From Nocardiopsis sp. YSL2 (GTDB lineage Bacteria; Actinomycetota; Actinomycetes; Streptosporangiales; Streptosporangiaceae), in the NCBI RefSeq assembly GCF_030555055.1, contig NZ_JAMOAO010000001.1, positions 4,216,001 to 4,280,000 on the forward strand: a stretch of DNA of 64,000 nucleotides. The letters are read 5' to 3'. This document shows, piece by piece, positions 35,946 through 43,402 of the stretch. Under the pieces are notes generated by a model. The model searched no databases. It was not told the origin of the DNA and was given only the letters and a program-made list of their open reading frames with translations. The position numbers and the translations under genes were made by a program. The first letter of the stretch is position 1, and the number at the start of each line of letters is the position of its first letter.

Positions 35946-37060
35946 GTCCAACGAACAGCCTGTTCCCGATTACCCGCCACTGGGGGAGCACCACCGTCTA
36001 TACCCCAGAGCAGGTGCTCAGCCTCCCCCTCGGCTACGACCGCGAGGCGACACCGGTCGGCGAAACGCTTCCCGGGCATCCTGACCACGAGTTGCGGCGT
36101 GCCCTGGACAGGTGCGCGCGGATCGTGGTGGCCTTCGACGGCAAGCTGGGCGACTCCCTCCTGGCCTTCGGCGCCGTCACCGCGATCACCGACGCACTCT
36201 CTCTCCTTGGAAGGAGCGTCCCTCTCACCACGCGCGGCCGGTACGGATCTCTCTACCCGACCGGAAGAATGACCGGTTCGTACGGTTGCTCGCTCCGGCT
36301 CATCGTCGGCGACGAACCGGGGATAGCGCTGGCTCAACCGACCGGCGACGACCACGTCCTGCTCTGCCGTCCGGAGGAGGCCCACTGTCGCAGCGACGGT
36401 CGACGAGTCCACACCTTCCTGCCCTCCCGGTACTACCTGGGAGTCGAGGAGCGAGCCGGTGTCCGTCTACCCGGTGGTCCGCCGTTCCTGCCGTCCCTGG
36501 CCCGCGAGGCCGGTGACTCCGACGGGCGGACGCTGACGATCGCCGCCGTGACCGCGACCAGTTGGCCCCGACGCAAGGACTACGGAGCCGAGCGGTTCAC
36601 CATGGCCGCGCGGGTCATCGGAGAACGGCTTGGCCGTCGTGTGCGGCTTATCCTCGTGTCCGGCCGTGATGGAACAACGCACCGGCCCTCCGACGCGGGT
36701 GGCGTGCGGTTGGATTCGGTCGCAGGAGCAGATCTGGAGACGCTGGCCTCACTGTTCGCCCAATGCGACGTGGTCCTGGGCAACGACACCGGGCTGACCC
36801 ACCTGGCCGCATTCGTCTCGAACAGGGCCGAGGTCATCGGGCTGTACGGACGGCACTCCCACAGCAAGTGGCGGACCGGGCTCGGCCACCATCACGCCCT
36901 TGCCACGCCTTTCTCTGAACACATGCATCGCTGGGACATGTGTCCGGTACGCGACGGCCTGGACGAGACCGCAGACGAGCAGCGGGCCCCGCTGTCCGCG
37001 ATCTCCCCGACCCTCCTCGCGGACACCGCCGTCCTCGCCCTGGAGCGTAGATCCTCATGA
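35942..37060 (+). CDS. GT9-like glycosyltransferase (heptosyltransferase family)
   Basis: A 372-residue protein with the glycosyltransferase family 9 plan. The N-terminal domain has VVAFDGKLGDSLLAFGAV, the counterpart of the conserved GDxxL loop. The C-terminal domain has GNDTGLTHLAA (residues 280-290), matching the PDTGxxHLAA donor-site motif, and a C-terminal basic region. Family members transfer heptose or other sugars from ADP- or NDP-sugars. A monoderm actinomycete has no lipopolysaccharide, so the acceptor must be something else, perhaps the product of this operon. It overlaps both neighbours by ATGA. Confidence 0.85.
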   Translation: MSPTNSLFPITRHWGSTTVYTPEQVLSLPLGYDREATPVGETLPGHPDHELRRALDRCARIVVAFDGKLGDSLLAFGAVTAITDALSLLGRSVPLTTRGRYGSLYPTGRMTGSYGCSLRLIVGDEPGIALAQPTGDDHVLLCRPEEAHCRSDGRRVHTFLPSRYYLGVEERAGVRLPGGPPFLPSLAREAGDSDGRTLTIAAVTATSWPRRKDYGAERFTMAARVIGERLGRRVRLILVSGRDGTTHRPSDAGGVRLDSVAGADLETLASLFAQCDVVLGNDTGLTHLAAFVSNRAEVIGLYGRHSHSKWRTGLGHHHALATPFSEHMHRWDMCPVRDGLDETADEQRAPLSAISPTLLADTAVLALERRSS

Positions 37061-38187
37061 GGAAGCCTGGACCGCTTCTGCGGATCGGACGGCCGCTGCG
37101 GTACACCCACAACCGGCTCTACCCGATCGACACCCCGCGTCGGCGGCTCATCGCCAAGTGCATGCCCGACCACGGCGAGGCTCGCGCCGAGACAACAGGG
37201 CACCGGCTCCTGCGCGGGTGGTATCCGGTGCCCGTCCTGCACCACCACTTCCGGCTCCTGAGCCATGCCGTCTTGGTGTACGAACGGCTCCTCGTTGGAC
37301 CCGACCGCGGGCTGCTGCTGGACCTGCTCAACATCCCCGATGGCGGTGACCACTCGGCCCTGGACGCCTACATGCGGGAACTGACGACCGTCTACCTGCG
37401 TGTCTTCACCGAGACCGCCGAGCTGAGCCCTCCATCTGCGGTGGTCGGCAAGCTGTACCACGACCGGGCGGCACCGGGCGGACGGCTCGACCGCTACTAC
37501 GCCGGCCGTGACCTTCCACTGACCGATGCTGAGGACGGGCCCAGACTCAGCGACCTGGCGCGGACTGGCCTGTACATCAACGGACGCCACTACCGGCTCG
37601 ACTGGGACGCAACGATCTCCTGGCTGCGAGGTGCGTTCGGCACCCCCGTCTGGAGCGCGATCAGCCAGGGCGACCCGACCGACGTCAATCTCGCCGTGCC
37701 CCTGGCCTGGCTGGACTACGACACCGCCGGACGCAATGCCATCGTGGGCGAGATCGCCAACTTCAGCTTCTACACAGCCGTGCTCGGAGGCTGGCTGGTC
37801 CCCCTCCTCAATCCGGAGGCATTCGCCCAACACCCCGCCACGTTTGACCGAGTCCCCGCGAACACGCCGCGTGTCAGCTCCCTTCTGTACGCGGACACGC
37901 TTCACATTCGGTTCACCGACCGCCTGACCCACGCGCGACGGCTCGCTCTGTCCCGTTACTGGGAGCTGTTCGTCCGCCCCCTCGCAACCCGCTATTTCCC
38001 TGGAGACACCCTCGCCGAGGCGCTACGCCCCTACCTGGCGATGCGGATCATCGGTGTGTTCGACCTCGCCCAGATGCCCTTGGACCAGCGGCTGTACCTG
38101 CTTGCCAAACTCGCTCTGTGCATGGTGCCCGACTTCTCTCCCACCCGCTTCTTCGGTCTGACGGAGTCCTCATGCCCTACTCGTTGA
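37057..38187 (+). CDS. APH/choline-kinase-like protein with altered catalytic motif
   Basis: A 376-residue protein related to aminoglycoside/choline-type kinases. The catalytic loop is QGDPTDVNLAVPLAWLDYDTAG (from residue 204): the family motif is HGD-x-x-x-x-N followed by DxD, here Q replaces H while the Asp, Asn and the second Asp in LDYD remain. The N-lobe is divergent and no clear Lys motif is seen. It could still be an active small-molecule kinase or a binding protein. It overlaps GT9 upstream (ATGA) and SDR downstream (16 nt). Confidence 0.68.
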   Translation: MRKPGPLLRIGRPLRYTHNRLYPIDTPRRRLIAKCMPDHGEARAETTGHRLLRGWYPVPVLHHHFRLLSHAVLVYERLLVGPDRGLLLDLLNIPDGGDHSALDAYMRELTTVYLRVFTETAELSPPSAVVGKLYHDRAAPGGRLDRYYAGRDLPLTDAEDGPRLSDLARTGLYINGRHYRLDWDATISWLRGAFGTPVWSAISQGDPTDVNLAVPLAWLDYDTAGRNAIVGEIANFSFYTAVLGGWLVPLLNPEAFAQHPATFDRVPANTPRVSSLLYADTLHIRFTDRLTHARRLALSRYWELFVRPLATRYFPGDTLAEALRPYLAMRIIGVFDLAQMPLDQRLYLLAKLALCMVPDFSPTRFFGLTESSCPTR

Positions 38188-38933
38188 AAGGCCGCCTAGC
38201 ACTGGTGACCGGAGCCACTGGAGGAATCGGATCCGCCATCGCCCGTGCTTTCGCGGTTTCCGGGGCACGTGTCGCGCTGGCCCACTTCGACAGCGCCGAC
38301 GATGCTAACGACCTCGCCCAGGAGATCGCGGATGGGGGAAGCGTGGCCGAAGTCTTCGACGCGGACCTGCGCTCGCCCACCACGCCAGCGGAACTCCACG
38401 CACGCGTGCACGAATGGATGGGGCCGCCGGACATCCTCGTCACCGCCGCTGGGGACTACCCCAGGACACCACACGCGGACCTCACTCGGGATCGGTGGTC
38501 GGAGTGCCTGTCCCTCAACCTGACCGCCCACCATCTGCTCGCGCAGGCCGCCGTACCGGCGATGATCTCCCGACGCCACGGCCGCATTATCACCATCGGT
38601 AGCGTGCTCGCCTCCGCCGGCAGACACAACCTGGCCGACTACATCGCGGCGAAGGCCGGACTCGAAGGGCTCACCCGTGCCCTCGCACGCGAACTCGGCG
38701 AACACGGGATCACCGTGAACTGTGTGGCACCGGGATCCATCCGCGTACCCGCCGAGGACCAGGTCGTTCCGGATACCGAGGCCATGGAGGAGCGCCAACT
38801 GGCCCGGCAGTGCGTCCGACGCCGCGGCCGCCCCGAGGACGTCGCCTCCGCCGTGGCGTTCCTCGCCAGCGACGAAGCCGGATTCATTGCCGGTCAGACC
38901 CTGCGGGTGGACGGAGGATGGCTCCTTGGCTGA
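38172..38933 (+). CDS. SDR family oxidoreductase
   Basis: A 253-residue short-chain dehydrogenase/reductase. The NAD(P)-binding motif is TGATGGIG (residues 13-20), the structural motif is VTAAG in place of NNAG, and the catalytic YIAAK has Tyr157 and Lys161 with a Ser near 144 (IGSVLASAG). The C-terminal VDGGW block is typical. ATG 38172 has GGAG 5 nt upstream and overlaps the previous gene by 16 nt. It probably oxidises or reduces a sugar or nucleoside hydroxyl in the same pathway. Cofactor preference is not clear. Confidence 0.9.
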   Translation: MPYSLKGRLALVTGATGGIGSAIARAFAVSGARVALAHFDSADDANDLAQEIADGGSVAEVFDADLRSPTTPAELHARVHEWMGPPDILVTAAGDYPRTPHADLTRDRWSECLSLNLTAHHLLAQAAVPAMISRRHGRIITIGSVLASAGRHNLADYIAAKAGLEGLTRALARELGEHGITVNCVAPGSIRVPAEDQVVPDTEAMEERQLARQCVRRRGRPEDVASAVAFLASDEAGFIAGQTLRVDGGWLLG

Positions 38934-39513
38934 CGTCCACCTCATGCGCCATGCCCACTACGCCGGGCACAGCCCGGGATACCACGCACCCGACGACGCT
39001 GAGCTCTCCCCTCAGGGACGACGGGACACGATCGCGACGGTACCGCTTCTGCCGCCCGCTGTCGGCATCGTGTCCAGCCCGCTGCCTCGTGCGCTCCAGA
39101 CCGCCGAACTCCTGGCCGAGAACTCCGGGATCTCTCTGTTGGACATCATTCCCGACCTGCGGGAATGGCGCGGTCCGACCGCGGTCCAGGGCATTTCCCC
39201 TGAGGACTTCCCTGAGGACTACGCCGAGTGGCGAGTGAAGCGGACTCTCGATCCGACCAGCCGCTACGAAGACGGCGAGTCACCGCAAGAATTGGGCGGG
39301 CGAGCCGCACGGATCCGTGGTCGGCTCATCGCCCTTGCGGATCGGCAGGGGGCAATTCTCGTGGTCTCCCACAAGATCCTCCTCCGCGCTCTTACGGTCC
39401 CGGATGGTCCCGCGTCGGTGTTCGATCCAGATATACGAGATGAGTGGCCCTTCCTTGGGCAGCGTTCCTTGGTTCCTGGACCCTTACGTCCATTGCCACG
39501 AAGCCGAGCGTGA
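38926..39513 (+). CDS. Histidine phosphatase family protein
   Basis: About 195 residues with the phosphohistidine motif MRHAH (Arg8, His9) and later SSPLPRALQTAELLAE and VVSHKILLRAL, the standard branch-1 histidine phosphatase landmarks. It likely removes a phosphate from a small metabolite made by the operon. The best start is TTG 38926, placed 7 nt after ACGGAGGA and overlapping the SDR gene by 8 nt; ATG 38944 would remove residues before the catalytic motif but is possible. The last ~25 residues overlap a small ORF in another frame. Confidence 0.82.
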   Translation: MADVHLMRHAHYAGHSPGYHAPDDAELSPQGRRDTIATVPLLPPAVGIVSSPLPRALQTAELLAENSGISLLDIIPDLREWRGPTAVQGISPEDFPEDYAEWRVKRTLDPTSRYEDGESPQELGGRAARIRGRLIALADRQGAILVVSHKILLRALTVPDGPASVFDPDIRDEWPFLGQRSLVPGPLRPLPRSRA

Positions 39514-39592
39514 CAGGCTGGTGGCCGACCGCTGCACCCTCACCACTCATCTGGCGAAGACGCAGGGCAAGGAAGGGATCCCGACGACATGA
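39437..39592 (+). CDS. Small ORF coupled to the CYTH gene
   Basis: A 51-residue ORF starting ATG 39437, inside the end of the phosphatase gene, and ending with an ATGA overlap into the CYTH gene. The product has a natural-looking composition: VPWFLDPYVHCHEAERDRL then a helical tail. It could be a small subunit of this operon. Alternatively the phosphatase once continued into this frame and a frameshift near 39440-39480 separated it. No clear ribosome site precedes the ATG. Confidence 0.45.
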   Translation, partial: EMSGPSLGSVPWFLDPYVHCHEAERDRLVADRCTLTTHLAKTQGKEGIPTT

Positions 39593-40131
39593 GCATGATC
39601 GAGTACGAGGCCAAGGTGCTGGACATCGATCCTGGCCAGGTGGCCGGGCTCATTCTCGACAAGGGCGGCGAGGATCTGGGGGAGGTGCTCCAGCGCCGCT
39701 ACGTCTACGACATCGAACCCGGGGATGCCTCCCGATGGGTACGTCTGCGCGACACCGGTAGCCAGGTCACGCTGACGGTCAAGGAGATCGACTCCGACGC
39801 CATCGGCGGCACCCGCGAGACTGAGACGCAAGTCGGTGACTTCGAGACCGCCAACGCCCTGCTGGGCAAGCTCGGTTACGCACCCAAGGCGTACCAGGAG
39901 AACCGCAGGCACAGCTTCTCGCTGGACGGGGCGCAGTTGGAGATCGACTCCTGGCCGCGCATTCCCGCATACCTGGAAATCGAGGCAAACAGCCGCACTG
40001 AGGTGGTGCGCGTCGCGGCCCTGCTCGGATACAGAGAAGCAGACCTGACGGGAGTGAACACGACCAAGGTCTATGCCCGCTACGGTATCGACCTGTCCGC
40101 CATCGCCGATCTGCGCTTCGGCGTGGAGTGA
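39589..40131 (+). CDS. CYTH domain protein (CyaB-like)
   Basis: A 180-residue CYTH-fold protein. The ExExK signature is E5-Y-E7-A-K9, and further Arg/Glu/Lys-rich strands (WVRLRDTGSQVTLTVKE, AYLEIEANS) line the tunnel that binds triphosphates in this family. Members include class IV adenylate cyclases, thiamine triphosphatases and inorganic triphosphatases. Here it probably hydrolyses or cyclises a nucleoside triphosphate or tripolyphosphate. Its ATG overlaps the small ORF's stop by four bases, so it is part of the coupled operon. Confidence 0.85.
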   Translation: MSMIEYEAKVLDIDPGQVAGLILDKGGEDLGEVLQRRYVYDIEPGDASRWVRLRDTGSQVTLTVKEIDSDAIGGTRETETQVGDFETANALLGKLGYAPKAYQENRRHSFSLDGAQLEIDSWPRIPAYLEIEANSRTEVVRVAALLGYREADLTGVNTTKVYARYGIDLSAIADLRFGVE

Positions 40132-40234
40132 ATGCTGGCCGCGGTGCGCCCGACTTCTATGCGAAGGGATGAACCGCAGCCTGGACGTGTTGAGCCTTGG
40201 GTGCTGGAGGAGAACGCCCTGGCGCCGGGATCGT

Positions 40235-40240
40235 TAGTGT
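40235..40240 (+). promoter_or_regulatory. Predicted -10 box of the last Nudix gene
   Basis: TAGTGT, 6 nt before ATG 40247; no Shine-Dalgarno sequence. This suggests a separate, leaderless transcript for this gene. Confidence 0.45.
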
Positions 40241-40246
40241 CGGGGC

Positions 40247-40717
40247 ATGGCCTCAGATCCCACGGAATCCTTTTCCCGTCCTCGGGTAGCCGCCGGCGCC
40301 CTGTTCTTCGACCACCTCGGTCGGGTGATGATGGTGGTTCCCTCCTACAAGAACTACCTGGACATCCCCGGCGGCTACATCGAGCACGGGGAGACACCCA
40401 CTCAGGCTGTGGCTCGGGAGGTGAAGGAGGAGTTGGGCATCACTCCGCCGATCGGGCGACTCTTGGTCGTCGACTGGGCACCCAACCCCTCCGAGGGTGA
40501 CAAGCAGTTGTTCGTCTTCGACGGGGGAGTGCTCGACCAGGGGTCGCTGGACCAGATCGCCCTGGACCCGGCTGAGCTGACCGGGTACGAGTTCCATGAC
40601 GTGGCCTCGATCGCGGAGGTGACGATCCCACGGCTCGTGCGGCGGGTCGTCCATGGCGCACGCGCCCGTCAGGAAGGCGCGACGATCTACATGGAGAACG
40701 GCGAGACGACACCGTAG
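40247..40717 (+). CDS. Nudix hydrolase
   Basis: A 156-residue Nudix enzyme with box GGYIEHGETPTQAVAREVKEELG, a full match to the consensus. The first strands (RVAAGALFFDHLGRVMMVVPSYKNYLDIPGG) resemble hydrolases of ADP-ribose-like or deoxynucleotide substrates. It lies 115 nt after the CYTH gene, with its own leaderless-type -10, so it may be independently expressed. It is the third Nudix gene of the block. Confidence 0.88.
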   Translation: MASDPTESFSRPRVAAGALFFDHLGRVMMVVPSYKNYLDIPGGYIEHGETPTQAVAREVKEELGITPPIGRLLVVDWAPNPSEGDKQLFVFDGGVLDQGSLDQIALDPAELTGYEFHDVASIAEVTIPRLVRRVVHGARARQEGATIYMENGETTP

Positions 40718-40721
40718 GCGC

Positions 40722-40898
40722 TTATCCGCTGTTGGAGCGCAGCGTGTTGACGAAGGCGCTCCATTCGGGGCTGCGGAAGGACAGGTGTCCCGAATCGCGG
40801 TTCTGAGTGTCACGTACGTCTGTTCCGTCGCTGTGTTCGCGGACTTCAACACACTCGTTGTTGCCGCCGCTATAGGACGACTTGTGCCAGTCAGTCAC
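40722..40898 (-). CDS. DUF397 domain protein
   Basis: A 58-residue protein, start GTG 40898. It has the DUF397 pattern WHKSSYSGGNNECVEV (W, SSYSG and C positions) and RDS with a C-terminal FRSPEWSAFVNTL. Its first codons overlap the end of the XRE-DUF5753 gene by 8 nt. DUF397 proteins are usually encoded directly downstream of such XRE genes and are thought to act with them, possibly as antitoxin/toxin-like or regulator partner; this is a family-based expectation. Confidence 0.88.
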   Translation of the reverse strand: MTDWHKSSYSGGNNECVEVREHSDGTDVRDTQNRDSGHLSFRSPEWSAFVNTLRSNSG

Positions 40899-41727
40899 CG
40901 TTGATCCTCTTTATCTCGTCTCGGATGGCCCTCAGGGTCTCACCTGGTCCCCATGCCACGCCCTGGAGGGCTGCGAACCACATGCGGTAGCGTCCCACCT
41001 CGTTGGTCGCGGTGATGATCTGGCCTTGATGGGCCGACTCGACGTAGACCACTTCAGGTTGGTCGGCCGAGGTGATGACTCGGAACGGGCCGTTGTTCCC
41101 CGCATGGCGGGGTTCGTCCACGGGGACGACCAAGAGGTTGATCCGTTCCTTCTCCACGAGGTCCTCGACGTACCGGAGCTGTTCCATCTGGACCCCGGGG
41201 GACCCGTAGCGGCGCATGAGTAGGGACTGGTCCACGACGAGCCAGATGACGGGGGAGAGAGCCTTGGCCATCTGCTGGGCTCGCCGGGCTCGTTGCTGGG
41301 CACGTTCGGCGAGTTCATTGGTGGACAGCCATGGAGCACCGTAGCGGATCACGGCGCGCGAGTAGGCCTCGGTTTGGAGATACACCGGGAACACCAGGGC
41401 CTGGTATTCGTACAGGGCGTCGGCTCCGTGGGTGCGCTCGGCCACCTCGTGCAGCCACGCGCGGCGTCCGGACCCGGTGAGTTCTTCCCAGAGCCGTTCC
41501 AGGCGTCCACCGCCTTGCAGGATCTCGTCGAGAGCCCGGCGCAGCCACGGTCGCGGTACTGCCTTGCCCTTCTCGATGTCAGACACGTGGGAGTTACTGA
41601 CCGCCGTGCCGCGCTGGCCGATGCGGCGTGCGACGGCCTCCTGGGTCAACTCGGCCTCGGTTCGTAGCCTGCGTACTTCGCGCCCGAAAACCTTCAAGGT
41701 GCGTTCGTCGGGGGTCATGTCGACCAT
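40891..41727 (-). CDS. XRE family regulator with DUF5753 domain
   Basis: A 278-residue protein with an XRE helix-turn-helix at about residues 15-70 (VRRLRTEAELTQEAVARRI and SNSHVSDIEKGKAVPR) and a DUF5753 (Scr1-type) C-terminus starting near residue 100, with LYEYQALVFPVYLQTEAYSRAVI. Such proteins pair with DUF397 proteins and often neighbour an anti-sigma-like ATPase, as here. Two close ATG codons (41727, 41718) are possible; neither has a ribosome site, so the mRNA may be leaderless. It is divergent from the HATPase gene by about 160 bp. Confidence 0.88.
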   Translation of the reverse strand: MVDMTPDERTLKVFGREVRRLRTEAELTQEAVARRIGQRGTAVSNSHVSDIEKGKAVPRPWLRRALDEILQGGGRLERLWEELTGSGRRAWLHEVAERTHGADALYEYQALVFPVYLQTEAYSRAVIRYGAPWLSTNELAERAQQRARRAQQMAKALSPVIWLVVDQSLLMRRYGSPGVQMEQLRYVEDLVEKERINLLVVPVDEPRHAGNNGPFRVITSADQPEVVYVESAHQGQIITATNEVGRYRMWFAALQGVAWGPGETLRAIRDEIKRINGD

Positions 41728-41890
41728 CGGACCACATACGGCCGAAGCCCGTGGGAGTTTTCCAGAAAATTCCAGAGCCTCCTGGAAGATTCGCAGGTTA
41801 TCCGGACACCCTCGCCGGTTCGTTTCTCCAGGCCACATCCTTTCTGCCACGGGCTCACTCCAGCCATCAGAGCGACGACGAAAGGAACCC

Positions 41891-42397
41891 GTGGATTCCA
41901 TGTCTTTCACCCGGCCGTCCCTTGACCTGCCCAGGCGTATCCGTTGCACGGACCCCGACAAGAGCGGCCTTGTGTGCGGTCCTGATCCGCAGCACCTCCA
42001 GGTCGCGCGCCGATGGGCGGTGCAGGCCATGCGGACGACACCGTGCCTGGCCCATCCCCTGGTGGTGTCGCTGACAGAGCTGCACACCAACGCCCTGAAG
42101 CACTCGGCCTCGGGGCTTCTCGGCGGCCGGGTGAGGATCGAGATCGAGCGCCGCAAGCTCCTCTTCATGCTCCGCGTCACCGACGAAGGTGCCCGGCCGG
42201 GCGGGAGGATCACCGTTCCCGAAGTCGCCACCGGGGTCGGTACGGAGGAACGGGAACCCGCCTTGGCGGAGGGCGGGTACGGCCTGGCGCTGGTCGATGC
42301 CATGGCCCTGTACTGGGACTTCACCGGTGGTGAGGGCGGGCCTGTGACCGTACGTGCCGCCTTCGACCGTTCCGGACGGACCCGCCTGCCCGTGTGA
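41891..42397 (+). CDS. HATPase-fold ATP-binding protein (RsbW-like)
   Basis: A 168-residue single-domain GHKL ATPase of the anti-sigma/RsbW-like type. The N-box is LTELHTNALKHS, G1-like motif is VTDEGARPG and G2 is EGGYGLALVDAM. Such proteins bind sigma factors or anti-anti-sigma factors in actinomycetes. GTG 41891 has AAAGGA 4 nt upstream; ATG 41900 is an alternative with longer spacing. It is divergent from an XRE-DUF5753 gene, a recurring arrangement in actinomycetes. Confidence 0.84.
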   Translation: MDSMSFTRPSLDLPRRIRCTDPDKSGLVCGPDPQHLQVARRWAVQAMRTTPCLAHPLVVSLTELHTNALKHSASGLLGGRVRIEIERRKLLFMLRVTDEGARPGGRITVPEVATGVGTEEREPALAEGGYGLALVDAMALYWDFTGGEGGPVTVRAAFDRSGRTRLPV

Positions 42398-42688
42398 TCC
42401 CGGCTCCGGTGACGTTTCTGAGCGGCAGGTATTGAAGAACCTCGTTGACCCAAGCGAACATCGACCACCCCGGCGGGAATGGCGCATTTTTCGCAGGGGA
42501 TGGGCCTTTTGTGCCCTTTGTGTGGTGTGGGTGGGAAGTGCAGTTCCGGGTGGCGTACGACCCCGGGGCCAGTGACACCCGTCTGACTGCGCAACGCACG
42601 CAGCAGGAAGAAGTGGAGGCGCCCCAGCCCGGTGTTCACGGCACCAGGCCGGGGCTGAATCCCCACCTGAGAAGACCAGGAGGAGATC

Positions 42689-43162
42689 GTGGAGAAGCCT
42701 AGCGGTAGGCACCGCAAACCCATCCAGGGGTGGGCGCAGCAGATGCGATGGCTGTTCAGGGCGGCGCTCGCCGCGCTGCTGTGCAGCCCCGCTGGGGTCC
42801 GTCGTGAGCGGCTGGAGGCCCCACCTCGCGGCACTGGTTCGGCCGGGCACGTGTGGTCCTTGCCTCGGCGCCGGACGGCGAGGCTTGAGCTGGAAGGGGC
42901 ACGAACGGGGAGTGTTCCGGTGGCGGGTCGGGCCGCGGATTCCTCTCCTGGACCGGTGCGGGTACCGCCGCCTCGCAAGCCCCACCCCTCGGAGCAGGGC
43001 TGGTGCGTGGACGATGACGGTGTGCGCGGAGTCCGCCCCTACCTGTTCCGCGAGCCGAACGGGGTCCCTTGCCGGCGGGAGCGAACTACGGCTGCGGGCG
43101 GTGCAGGGGAGTTCGATGAGCTGGCCGGTTTGGTGAGGACCTGGCTGGAGATGCGCGGCTGA
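42689..43162 (+). CDS. Hypothetical basic protein, element-associated
   Basis: A 157-residue protein starting GTG 42689 with a strong AGGAGGAG site 5-6 nt upstream. One short hydrophobic stretch (WLFRAALAALL) follows a basic N-terminus; the middle is Arg/Pro-rich and the end has VRPYLFREPN and a helix. Similar small proteins with a PSGRHRK-like start and a membrane-near helix are frequent in actinomycete integrative elements near replication genes, but I cannot name a function. Confidence rests on the ribosome site and the position. Confidence 0.55.
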   Translation: MEKPSGRHRKPIQGWAQQMRWLFRAALAALLCSPAGVRRERLEAPPRGTGSAGHVWSLPRRRTARLELEGARTGSVPVAGRAADSSPGPVRVPPPRKPHPSEQGWCVDDDGVRGVRPYLFREPNGVPCRRERTTAAGGAGEFDELAGLVRTWLEMRG

Positions 43163-43183
43163 GCGCCGGGTCTGTCTGGGAGC

Positions 43184-43213
43184 GGGGTGGCGCCGCAGGT
43201 GCGGTGCCACCCC
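43184..43213 (+). terminator. Hairpin after the hypothetical gene
   Basis: Arms GGGGTGGC (43184-43191) and GCCACCCC (43206-43213) with a 14-nt loop. A likely terminator, 21 nt after the preceding stop. Confidence 0.5.
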
Positions 43214-43246
43214 GTGGTCGTGCCCCGGATGAAGCCGGACCACGGA

Positions 43247-43279
43247 CTGAACCTGCTCTGAACCCGTTCTGAACCCCGC
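43247..43279 (+). repeat. Three tandem 11-bp direct repeats
   Basis: CTGAACCTGCT, CTGAACCCGTT and CTGAACCCCGC follow each other without gaps. The 11-bp period would place the CTGAACC core on one face of the helix. They lie 124 bp upstream of the replication-relaxation gene and may be regulator or replication-initiator sites. Confidence 0.5.
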
Positions 43280-43344
43280 TTCCGATCCCCCTCCAGGCGG
43301 TTCGAGCTGAGAAATTCTGCTCCTGGATGTCGCATCGCGTGCTC

Positions 43345-43388
43345 GTGGTGGCTCTTTTAGGGAGTGATAGGCGCAGTAGAGCCACCAC
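43345..43388. promoter_or_regulatory. Inverted repeat before the replication-relaxation gene
   Basis: Perfect 11-bp arms GTGGTGGCTCT (43345-43355) and AGAGCCACCAC (43378-43388), 22-nt spacer, ending 15 nt before the GTG start and just before the ribosome site. Either an operator or a translation-modulating hairpin. Confidence 0.45.
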
Positions 43389-43402
43389 CGTGGAGGACGA
43401 GC

